A stretch of DNA of 11,530 nt from Synergistales bacterium (lineage in GTDB: Bacteria; Synergistota; Synergistia; Synergistales; Aminobacteriaceae). Shown here in pieces: positions 7,623-11,530 of the stretch (positions within the stretch are counted from its first letter, which is position 1; each line of letters begins with the position of its first letter). The notes beneath the pieces were generated by a model. It had not been told where the DNA came from and searched no databases. It was given only the letters and a program-made list of their open reading frames with translations. A program made the position numbers and the translations under genes. The stretch lies in NCBI GenBank assembly GCA_025997935.1, contig BNVG01000064.1, positions 1 to 11,530 on the forward strand, written 5' to 3'.

Positions 7623-7727
7623 GACAGGGAATTAAAAATGGGCGACCGGAAATTAAAGACAAACGACCGGGAATTAAAGACAAACGACAGGAAATTAAAG
7701 ACAAACGACAGGGAATTAAAGACGGGC
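7623..7727. repeat. 21-bp minisatellite, five units
   Basis: Same family as the array in copy 1, with units starting at 7623, 7644, 7665, 7686 and 7707. The second unit has GGGCGACCGG, half of the element's palindrome. The different unit number from the neighbouring copy points to expansion and contraction by slippage or unequal recombination. Confidence 0.88.
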
Positions 7728-7780
7728 GACCACAGGTCGCCCCTACGAAAAAACCGGTTCTGAAACATGCGGATTAAAAT

Positions 7781-7816
7781 AAAAAAAGACGAGGGGGGAC
7801 GACCCCCTCGTCTTTT
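7781..7816 (-). terminator. Rho-independent terminator of the surface protein gene
   Basis: A 10-bp stem (GACGAGGGGG 7788-7797 with CCCCCTCGTC 7803-7812) and a 5-nt loop are followed on the minus strand by T7 (complement of A 7781-7787). It lies about 30 nt beyond the stop of the minus-strand gene. A T4 run on the plus side could make it work in both directions. Confidence 0.92.
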
Positions 7817-7840
7817 GTTGCGGTTATTCCAAGATATGCC

Positions 7841-9283
7841 TTAACCGCGCTTCTTTAGGAAGAGGCTGGCAGCGATAAGTAACAGTGTCGCCGCGCCGAA
7901 TCCAGCGTTGCAACCACCGCCGGAGGAAGAGCCTTTTTTGCCAGGATCCGTTTCGCCAGGATCTGTTTTATCAGGATCCGTTTTATAAGGATCCGTCTTA
8001 TCAGGATCCGTTTTGCCGGGATCTGTTTTACCAGGATCCGTTTTGCCAGGATCCGTTTCGCCAGGATCTTCTGCGGTGTACTTGAATGTCGCCTGTATTG
8101 TTCCGTTATCCGTCACACTTTCGAATTTATGAGTCGATATCGCGCCTTGAGAGACACTATCGACAACTACATCGGAGATTACATAGCTTGTATCCGGCTT
8201 GATGGCGAACTCCTGATTTCCGTTGTTAAGCACCACAATATTACCCGCGGGCGTGATTGTGCCGCCGGCTCCGGCGACAGAGGCTACGATTGTATAAGGC
8301 CCTACGCCATCGACTGTGAGTGTGCCGCTGCCCTCTTTAACGATTGTACCGTCGTTGGTGAATATAGAGCCGGCTATGCTACTGTCGATTGTACCGCTGT
8401 TGGTGATTGTGCCGCTGGCCTCGTTGTTGATTTCGGCGTTGGCGATGTTGGTGATTGTGGCATTGGCGTTGTTGGTGATTGTGCCGTTGTTGGTGATTTT
8501 GGCGTTGGCCTCGTTGTAGATTGTGCCGAGATTGTCGATTTTACCTCCAGAAGCGACCGTTATATCGCCCGTGTTGGTAGCAGTGTACAGCGTCTTGCCG
8601 GTATCGATCGTGAGCGTCACTCCTTCTCCGATGGTGAGAGCATGGGTGACGATGTTACTTAAGACGTAGAAATCGAGGCTTGTAAATGTAGTCTTAGAAT
8701 CGCTATCCAAAACAGCAGCCATAAGCTTGCCAAGATCGCTGTCGCCTAATACTGATACGAAGGCGGAGTCGGTCTCGATCTTGAGAGCATTTGGCTTGTT
8801 GGCGGTACTAATGTCCGTGGCCTTTATGTAAGCTGCATTGGCAAGTTGAGTAAAGTTAGCATCGCCGAGCTTCAGGTGAGCACCATTAGTATCATCAACT
8901 GTAAGAGTTATAGGGGCGCCTGCTGCGGGTACGATTAGGGTTCCTATCTCGTTGTTGTTGCCCTTTATCTTGAATGAACCGGTACCGGTTACGCTGATAG
9001 CTTTAACACCACTAACGGTATCCAGTACAACGTTGGCTACGCTGGCGTTAATCACAACATCACCAGCGGCTACAGTTCCTGTAATCGGGTTAGCACCGGT
9101 AGAAGCGTCAGAATCGATGATAGTAAAAGTTTTCGAAATACTATCATATGTATATCCTACTGGTGTAACAGACGACGGATCTAAGTAAGGAAAGGTACCC
9201 AAGTCCAAAGTGGCCGCCCACGCCCCACCCGCAAAACTCAGCGCAAAAACAGTCAACAACAAACCCAAAAACAATTTCTTCAT
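7841..9283 (-). CDS. Secreted surface protein with Synergist-CTERM sorting signal
   Basis: This is a 480-residue exported protein of unknown role. The start is ATG 9283, because MKKLFLGLLLTVFALSFAGGAWA is a clear signal peptide (cleavage likely after AWA); the 17-codon longer frame adds an unlikely tail. After it come about 200 residues of beta-rich sequence. Next is a low-complexity Asn/Thr/Ile stretch with short repeats (TITNNANATITNIANAEIN), suggesting a beta-solenoid, coded by 8398-8520. Then comes a domain resembling the divergent InlB B-repeat (ITPAGNIVVLNNGNQEFAIK, later ISTHKFESVTDNGTIQATF). A (DPGKT)n-type linker follows. The C-terminus has SSSGGGCNAGFG, a hydrophobic helix and LKKRG: a Synerg-CTERM signal, presumably processed after the conserved Cys region for cell-surface attachment. 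An AGGAG lies about 13 nt upstream of the start, rather far. It stands alone between repeats and a possible inversion switch. It may be an adhesin or coat protein; function is inferred only. Confidence 0.85.
   Translation of the reverse strand: MKKLFLGLLLTVFALSFAGGAWAATLDLGTFPYLDPSSVTPVGYTYDSISKTFTIIDSDASTGANPITGTVAAGDVVINASVANVVLDTVSGVKAISVTGTGSFKIKGNNNEIGTLIVPAAGAPITLTVDDTNGAHLKLGDANFTQLANAAYIKATDISTANKPNALKIETDSAFVSVLGDSDLGKLMAAVLDSDSKTTFTSLDFYVLSNIVTHALTIGEGVTLTIDTGKTLYTATNTGDITVASGGKIDNLGTIYNEANAKITNNGTITNNANATITNIANAEINNEASGTITNSGTIDSSIAGSIFTNDGTIVKEGSGTLTVDGVGPYTIVASVAGAGGTITPAGNIVVLNNGNQEFAIKPDTSYVISDVVVDSVSQGAISTHKFESVTDNGTIQATFKYTAEDPGETDPGKTDPGKTDPGKTDPDKTDPYKTDPDKTDPGETDPGKKGSSSGGGCNAGFGAATLLLIAASLFLKKRG
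7941..8069 (-). repeat. 15-bp coding repeat (Asp-Pro-x-Lys/Glu-Thr linker)
   Basis: Eight full units start at 7941 and every 15 bp to 8046, with a partial ninth at 8061. On the plus strand each reads like CCAGGATCCGTTTTG. They encode DPGKT, DPGET, DPDKT and DPYKT units inside the surface protein, a stiff hydrophilic stalk just before the C-terminal sorting signal. The exact 15-bp period makes length variation between strains likely. Confidence 0.92.
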
Positions 9284-9362
9284 AATAAATAATTCACTCC
9301 TCTCAAAATGTATGAAACAAATAAACAAAACCAACGACTACCGCCTTGTGTGTTTTTGATAC

Positions 9363-9407
9363 CTACGGGGGTCGAATAAGAACAACCGGTATGATTACCT
9401 TCTTCAT
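9363..9407 (-). CDS. 14-codon ORF with strong RBS upstream of the surface gene
   Basis: On the minus strand AAAGGAG (complement of 9418-9424) lies 9 nt before an ATG at 9407, giving MKKVIIPVVLIRPP and a TAG stop. The Shine-Dalgarno and spacing are better than those of the surface protein gene itself, whose start is 80 nt downstream. It could be a translated leader peptide, or the beheaded start of a lost exported protein, since MKK plus hydrophobic residues resembles a signal peptide start. Chance cannot be excluded for so short a frame. Confidence 0.35.
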   Translation of the reverse strand: MKKVIIPVVLIRPP

Positions 9408-9440
9408 ATAAAAGTTCTCCTTTCATGGTCTGCGCCTACT

Positions 9441-9470
9441 TATGTAACATAATCTCAAATATGTTACATA
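9441..9470 (+). repeat. Candidate recombinase core site 1 (11-8-11 dyad)
   Basis: The left arm TATGTAACATA (9441-9451), spacer ATCTCAAA (9452-9459) and right arm TATGTTACATA (9460-9470) form a perfect dyad with an asymmetric spacer, like sites of tyrosine recombinases (lox and FRT have 13-8-13). The exact reverse complement occurs at 9587-9616. Outside the arms, GTCTGC (9428-9433) and GCAGAC (9471-9476) also match each other, interrupted on the left by 7 extra bases. Alternatively it is a double operator for a dimeric regulator. Confidence 0.6.
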
Positions 9471-9586
9471 GCAGACTAAATAGCAGAATAATTCAGGGGA
9501 AACGGCGGGGGGAAACTCAAACTTGCGTGAGGAAAACAAAAAAATATCGGAGCCGAAGCTCCGATCAACACAACAAAAATAACGCC
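9471..9586. other. 116-bp segment between inverted sites (candidate invertible segment)
   Basis: This segment is bounded on both sides by the exact inverted 30-bp sites. It has no coding potential that I trust. It contains a purine-rich stretch (CAGGGGAAACGGCGGGGGGA, 9494-9513) and one terminator hairpin pointing left. No convincing promoter was found inside it in either direction, which weakens the simple invertible-promoter model; an invertible terminator is the alternative. Confidence 0.4.
9538..9565 (-). terminator. Rho-independent terminator inside the segment between inverted sites
   Basis: An 8-bp stem (ATCGGAGC 9546-9553 with GCTCCGAT 9558-9565) has a TTCG tetraloop on the minus strand, followed there by A and T7 (complement of 9538-9545). 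It would stop leftward transcription before it reaches the surface protein gene. No T-tract follows on the plus strand, so it works in one direction only. Inversion of the segment would turn it to face the recombinase gene. Confidence 0.85.
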
Positions 9587-9616
9587 TATGTAACATATTT
9601 GAGATTATGTTACATA
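9587..9616 (-). repeat. Candidate recombinase core site 2, inverted copy of site 1
   Basis: Arms TATGTAACATA (9587-9597) and TATGTTACATA (9606-9616) surround spacer TTTGAGAT (9598-9605), which is the reverse complement of the site 1 spacer. The dyad extends to 18 bp per arm (9580-9597 and 9606-9623). It overlaps the promoter of the recombinase gene. Confidence 0.62.
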
Positions 9617-9627
9617 GGCGTTACAAT
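9599..9627 (+). promoter_or_regulatory. Promoter of the tyrosine recombinase gene, overlapping site 2
   Basis: TTGAGA (9599-9604) and TACAAT (9622-9627) are 17 bp apart. The -35 lies in the spacer of site 2 and the site's right arm fills the gap between -35 and -10. Any protein bound at the site would block this promoter, which suggests autorepression. A Shine-Dalgarno (AGGAGG, 9638-9643) and ATG 9653 follow. Confidence 0.7.
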
Positions 9628-9652
9628 CTTTATATTCAGGAGGAACTATACT

Positions 9653-9736
9653 ATGTCTACTACACAACCTATCAGAGATAAGAACCAAGTCCGCGAACTG
9701 GCGGAATATTACCTAAAACGCAAAGAACTCCGCAAC
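9653..9736 (+). pseudogene. Tyrosine recombinase/integrase, N-terminal remnant
   Basis: ATG 9653, 9 nt after AGGAGG, opens MSTTQPIRDKNQVRELAEYY followed by LKRKELRN. This matches, from memory, the start of a family of small tyrosine recombinases (about 180-200 aa) whose next residues would be a YALLVMG-like helix and the first catalytic Arg in TALRISDLL. Here similarity stops after codon 28; the frame then runs through foreign DNA (IS630 remnant) to a stop at 9845. All catalytic residues (R-H-R-Y) are lost, and the remainder of the gene is not found anywhere in the window. The intact family member would cut and rejoin DNA at short dyad sites such as the two just upstream. Identity rests on only 28 residues, so moderate confidence. 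Confidence 0.6.
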
Positions 9737-9763
9737 AAGGGATCCCTCTTAGTTAATGCATGT

Positions 9764-10108
9764 CTACCTTACAGTAATAAAAAATCGCATAATACACCTT
9801 ATTTTTGGAAAATTCTAACAAAGAACTCAATGAGGCCTTTGGAATAGACAGCGGACGATATTATCATTGGGAAGAACTGAATCGAAATGACAGGTTCTTT
9901 TGAAGATAAAAAGATTTGCGAGAGAAAGAGGAAGATCGACAAAGACGAATTGAAAAAGGCTCTTGAGGAGAAGCCGGATAGTTATCTTTATGAAATTCGC
10001 AGAACTCTTTGATTGTACCGCGCAGGCTATTTTCTACGCATTACGCAAGATGAAGATAACATATAAAAAAAGACGTTTACTTATTCCGAAAAGTCTGAGG
10101 AAAAACGA
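9764..10108 (+). pseudogene. IS630-family transposase, N-terminal part, frameshifted
   Basis: The pieces in order are as follows. LPYSNKK near 9764 resembles the usual MPYS start. ENSNKELNEAFGIDSGRYYH (from 9808) is the first helix-turn-helix. A shift at about 9887 leads to TGSFEDKKICERKRKIDKDE and LKKALEEKPDSYL. A +1 shift at about 9990 leads to MKFAELFDCTAQAIFYALRK, the second helix-turn-helix, then MKITYKK. At the A7 run (10065-10071) the reading must move -1 to give KTFTYSEKSEEKR, the conserved IS630 linker, before the repeat element takes over and stops it. The -1 shift at the A-run may be programmed, as in other IS630 elements; the other shifts are damage. The intact protein would be a DDE transposase inserting at TA. 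Confidence 0.72.
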
Positions 10109-10542
10109 ATTGGCGTGCAAATTTTGAGGTATTCCTGAAGCAGTTTTAGAACCGGTTTTTTGTAGGGGCGACCTGTGGTCGCCCGTCTTTAATTTCCTGT
10201 CGTTTGTCTTTAATTCCCTGTCGTTTGTCTTTAATTCCCTGTCTCCCGTCTTCTGCGCGTTACCCTGACATAGGCGAACGACAAAAAGACACGGGCGACC
10301 ACAGGTCGCCCCTACGGGTCACGCCTTTATGGCTATCTTGTCTTCCGCCGTATGGGCGACCTGTGGTCGCCCGTTTCTTCAACATCGCCCGTTTTCTCCC
10401 TGTCCCGCCCCTGTCCGCCCTTCTCGTCCCTGTCTCGCGCCCCTGTCTGCCCCTGCCACGCGTACGCGGGCGACCAAAGGTCGCCCCTACGAATTGGCGT
10501 GCAAATTTTGAGGTATTCCTGAAGCAGTTTTAGAACCGGTTT
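10105..10542. repeat. Modular palindromic repeat element, copy 3 (inverted orientation)
   Basis: This copy lies opposite to copies 1 and 2. An exact 54-bp direct repeat bounds it (10105-10158 and 10489-10542; core GCAAATTTTGAGGTATTCCT, ending in GAACCGGTTT). Palindromes lie at 10166-10184 (TGT), 10293-10311 (ACA), 10354-10372 (TGT) and 10468-10486 (AAA). Only three 21-bp units are present (about 10185-10247), and the C-rich tract spans 10401-10457. It interrupts the IS630 transposase frame, showing that the element arrived after the IS. Bases CGAATT on the left and TTT on the right are shared by element and target, so the exact joints are ambiguous by a few bases. Confidence 0.87.
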
Positions 10543-10689
10543 GCGGAATTTGATAAACAAACAGCGAAAACAGACTCCGAAACCATTGTGTACGTCGACG
10601 AAAGCGGAGTAGATAAGTTCTATCAACGTGAATACGCTCGCGCGCCTATAGGACAAAGAGTCGAGGACGTGCGGCGCGGTAAAAAGCAA
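10540..10689 (+). pseudogene. IS630-family transposase, central DDE fragment
   Basis: After the repeat element the frame resumes as FAEFDKQTAKTDSETIVYVD, then ESGVDKFYQREYARAPIGQR and VEDVRRGKKQ. VYVDESG holds the first catalytic Asp of the IS630 DDE triad, and the REYxRAPxG stretch that follows is equally typical. Similarity ends at about 10689 where repeat copy 4 begins. The second Asp (expected in a DNAxxH motif) and the Glu are absent. The piece would join the N-terminal part at EEKR-I / FAEFD with at most a codon or two missing. Confidence 0.75.
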
Positions 10690-10852
10690 TCTGCGCGCCG
10701 ATTCGTAGGGGCGAACTGTGTTCGCCCGTTTTCGCACACCCGTCTTCGCACACCCGTCTTCGTACGCCCGTTTTCGCACACCCGTTTTCGCACACCCGTT
10801 TTCGCATACGGCGATTGTTCTCGCACACGGGCGACCAAAGGTCGCCCCTACC
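10690..10852. repeat. Divergent palindromic repeat element, copy 4, with 14-bp tandem repeat
   Basis: The joint TGCGCGCCGATTCGTAGGGG resembles the end module of the other copies (TGCGCGCCAATTCG). Two palindromes follow: 10709-10727 (GGGCGAAC-TGT-GTTCGCCC, one pair changed on both arms) and 10829-10847 (standard stem, AAA loop). Between them lie six 14-bp units of CCCGTTTTCGCACA type starting at 10725, 10739, 10753, 10767, 10781 and 10795, in place of the 21-bp minisatellite. Open frames on both strands here are repeat artefacts. It truncates the IS630 remnant on the right. Confidence 0.8.
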
Positions 10853-10863
10853 GAAACAATTAC

Positions 10864-10896
10864 AAAAAAGAGAAGACCTTTCGGCCTTCTCTTTTT
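10864..10896 (-). terminator. Rho-independent terminator of the SDR gene
   Basis: On the minus strand a 9-bp stem (complement of 10883-10891 with 10870-10878, one G-T wobble) closes a GAAA tetraloop and is followed by T6 (complement of A 10864-10869). It lies about 10 nt past the stop of the gene. T5 on the plus side may allow some bidirectional activity. Confidence 0.9.
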
Positions 10897-10905
10897 ATCG
10901 TCAGC

Positions 10906-11530
10906 TTAGTCGAATTTTGTGTCGAAGTCCCAGGGCGCGCCGCCGGCTAAGCATCCGCCGTCTATATGAATCATCATGCCGGACATATAGGACGAGGCGT
11001 CGCTTGCCAAAAGAATCGCCGCGCCGACAATTTCTTCCGGCGTGCCGGGGCGTCCCATAGCTATACGTTCCTTGAGATATACGCTTCGCGTCGGGTGCTC
11101 CCACGTTACCGTGGTGAGGGGCGTTATGATGTGTCCGGGGGCCAAGGCGTTCGCCCTTATGCCGAACTTGGCCCACTCGACGGCCATTGAGCGCGTCAGA
11201 GCCGTGACCGCGCTTTTCGTCGCGCCGTAGACGCTACACCCGCCAAGCATACCCACGGAGTTGTGGGAGGCCATATTGATTATGCTGCCCTTGCGCTCCA
11301 CGCGCATGTGTTTGCCGACTTCCTGAGAGATAAAATAAAGCCCTTTCAGGTTTATCTGCATTATGCGGTCGTATGTGCTTTCGCTCACGTCAAGAAGCCC
11401 CTCGCGCTTGTTTATGCCGGCGCAGTTGAACAGCACGTCTATGCGCCCATAGGCCGCGATGACTTTATCCACGCAGGTCTTTATGTCGTCCATCTTCGTA
11501 AGGTCGAGAACGAACGATTTAGCCTTGCCG
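10906..11530 (-). CDS. Short-chain dehydrogenase/reductase (SDR), 5'-truncated by window
   Basis: The frame enters from the right edge (in phase from 11529, reading GKAKSFVLDLTKMDD) and ends at TAA 10906-10908, giving 207 visible residues of about 250-260. The N-terminal TGxxxGIG nucleotide-binding loop lies outside. Visible classical SDR marks are DVLFNCAGIN (NAG motif), the Asn in RIMQINLKGLYF, the catalytic Ser in INMASHNS, YGATK with catalytic Tyr and Lys, and RANALAPGHIITPL. The C-terminal SGMMIHIDGGCLAGG is the usual subunit-interface tail. It is a cytosolic NAD(P)-dependent oxidoreductase; the overall pattern is that of sugar- or polyol-type SDRs (gluconate 5-dehydrogenase, KduD-like), but substrate cannot be assigned. 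It is separated from the repeat region by its own terminator and is unrelated to the liv genes. Confidence 0.93.
   Translation of the reverse strand, partial: GKAKSFVLDLTKMDDIKTCVDKVIAAYGRIDVLFNCAGINKREGLLDVSESTYDRIMQINLKGLYFISQEVGKHMRVERKGSIINMASHNSVGMLGGCSVYGATKSAVTALTRSMAVEWAKFGIRANALAPGHIITPLTTVTWEHPTRSVYLKERIAMGRPGTPEEIVGAAILLASDASSYMSGMMIHIDGGCLAGGAPWDFDTKFD

Larger units (their letters stand above)
7363..7769. repeat. Modular palindromic repeat element, copy 2 (tandem)
   Basis: This second copy lies in the same orientation as copy 1 and shares with it the joint module ACCGGTTCTAAAACTGCTTC (7363-7382). It carries palindromes at 7418-7436 (loop TTT), 7557-7575 (TGT) and 7724-7742 (ACA). 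It lacks the second palindrome of copy 1, where GGGCGATG runs straight into the core. The G-rich tract is expanded (7451-7499) and the minisatellite has five units (7623-7727). Its last recognisable bases are ACCGGTTCTGAAAC, after which the sequence diverges toward the 7788 terminator. An 83-bp stretch (7515-7597) is an exact reverse complement of 10271-10353. Confidence 0.85.
9737..10689 (+). mobile_element. IS630-family insertion sequence, degenerate and interrupted
   Basis: The stretch contains transposase pieces in three frames and is split by repeat copy 3 at 10105-10542. Its left end falls where similarity to the recombinase gene stops (about 9737); its right end is lost at repeat copy 4 (about 10690). 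Terminal inverted repeats and the TA target duplication of this family could not be identified, so both outer limits are approximate. Confidence 0.65.

Noticed and set aside
7193..7727. CRISPR array
   Set aside because: Units abut directly with a 21-bp period and no unique spacers; no cas genes are present.
6969..7763. Several open frames in the repeat region, such as LIPCRL or KTNDRELK repeats
   Set aside because: They follow the 21-bp minisatellite, whose length is a multiple of three; no start signals or domains, and frames differ between element copies.
8129..8662. 177-aa plus-strand frame inside the surface protein gene
   Set aside because: It is antisense to low-complexity repeats of the minus-strand gene (Val/Gly/Asp/Cys repeats), with no independent support.
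9429..9622. MITE with terminal inverted repeats instead of recombinase sites
   Set aside because: Not excluded, but each end is itself a full dyad with an 8-bp spacer, the flanks beyond the arms differ (GCAGAC against GGCGTT), and a recombinase start and its promoter abut site 2, so the site interpretation was preferred.
9425..9652. Extension of the recombinase frame back to ATG 9425 (140 aa)
   Set aside because: The extension runs through both dyad sites, the terminator and the promoter; ATG 9653 has AGGAGG at 9 nt and matches the family start.
10333..10838. Minus-strand frames with Arg/Lys/Cys-rich repeats (VCENGRTKTG)
   Set aside because: They come from the 14-bp tandem repeat and palindromes of element copies 3 and 4.
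1..11530. tRNA or rRNA genes
   Set aside because: No cloverleaf with a TTCGA-type loop and CCA-ready end, and no rRNA-like stretch, was recognised on either strand.

Overview
The window looks like a chromosomal segment of a Synergistota bacterium. The strongest clue is the C-terminus of the surface protein at 7841-9283: a Ser/Gly-rich stretch, the motif GGGCNAGFG, a hydrophobic helix and a basic end. This matches the Synergist-CTERM (Synerg-CTERM) sorting signal as I know it. A full branched-chain amino acid ABC transporter fits the amino-acid-fermenting life style of that phylum. The assignment is an inference; no database was searched.

Layout. (1) 1-1907, plus strand: the 3' three quarters of htpG (Hsp90), then a small charged, helical protein of unknown function whose best start is a non-canonical codon. 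(2) 1908-2104: a perfect 18-bp stem-loop and a near-consensus sigma70 promoter. (3) 2105-6874, plus strand: livH-livM-livG-livF, each gene overlapping the next, then livK after a 124-nt gap, closed by a strong terminator at 6905-6936. Periplasmic LivK captures the amino acid, LivH/LivM form the channel and LivG/LivF supply ATP hydrolysis. (4) 6950-7770: two tandem copies of a modular non-coding repeat element built from 19-bp perfect palindromes, a G-rich tract and a 21-bp minisatellite. (5) 7781-9283, minus strand: the secreted Synerg-CTERM surface protein with its terminator. (6) 9284-9652: the intergenic region between the surface protein gene and a divergent recombinase gene. It holds a 14-codon ORF with a good ribosome binding site and two exact 30-bp recombinase-core-like sites in inverted orientation. 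A terminator lies between the sites, and a promoter overlaps the second site. (7) 9653-10852: nested wreckage. A tyrosine recombinase gene is cut after about 28 codons by an IS630-family element; the IS630 transposase is frameshifted, split by a third copy of the repeat element (inverted relative to the first two) and truncated by a fourth, divergent one. (8) 10864-11530, minus strand: a terminator and the 3' part of a short-chain dehydrogenase/reductase that runs off the window.

The most interesting structure is in (6): two Cre/lox-like sites (11-bp arms, 8-bp asymmetric spacer), inverted to each other, beside the start of a tyrosine recombinase and upstream of a cell-surface protein. This is the geometry of an invertible switch. 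The adjacent recombinase is destroyed, so in this genome the switch may be frozen or served by a homologue elsewhere. The modular repeat family is the second notable item. It contributes 13 hairpins, including one compensatory base-pair change, and its copies on either side of the surface-protein locus form long inverted repeats.
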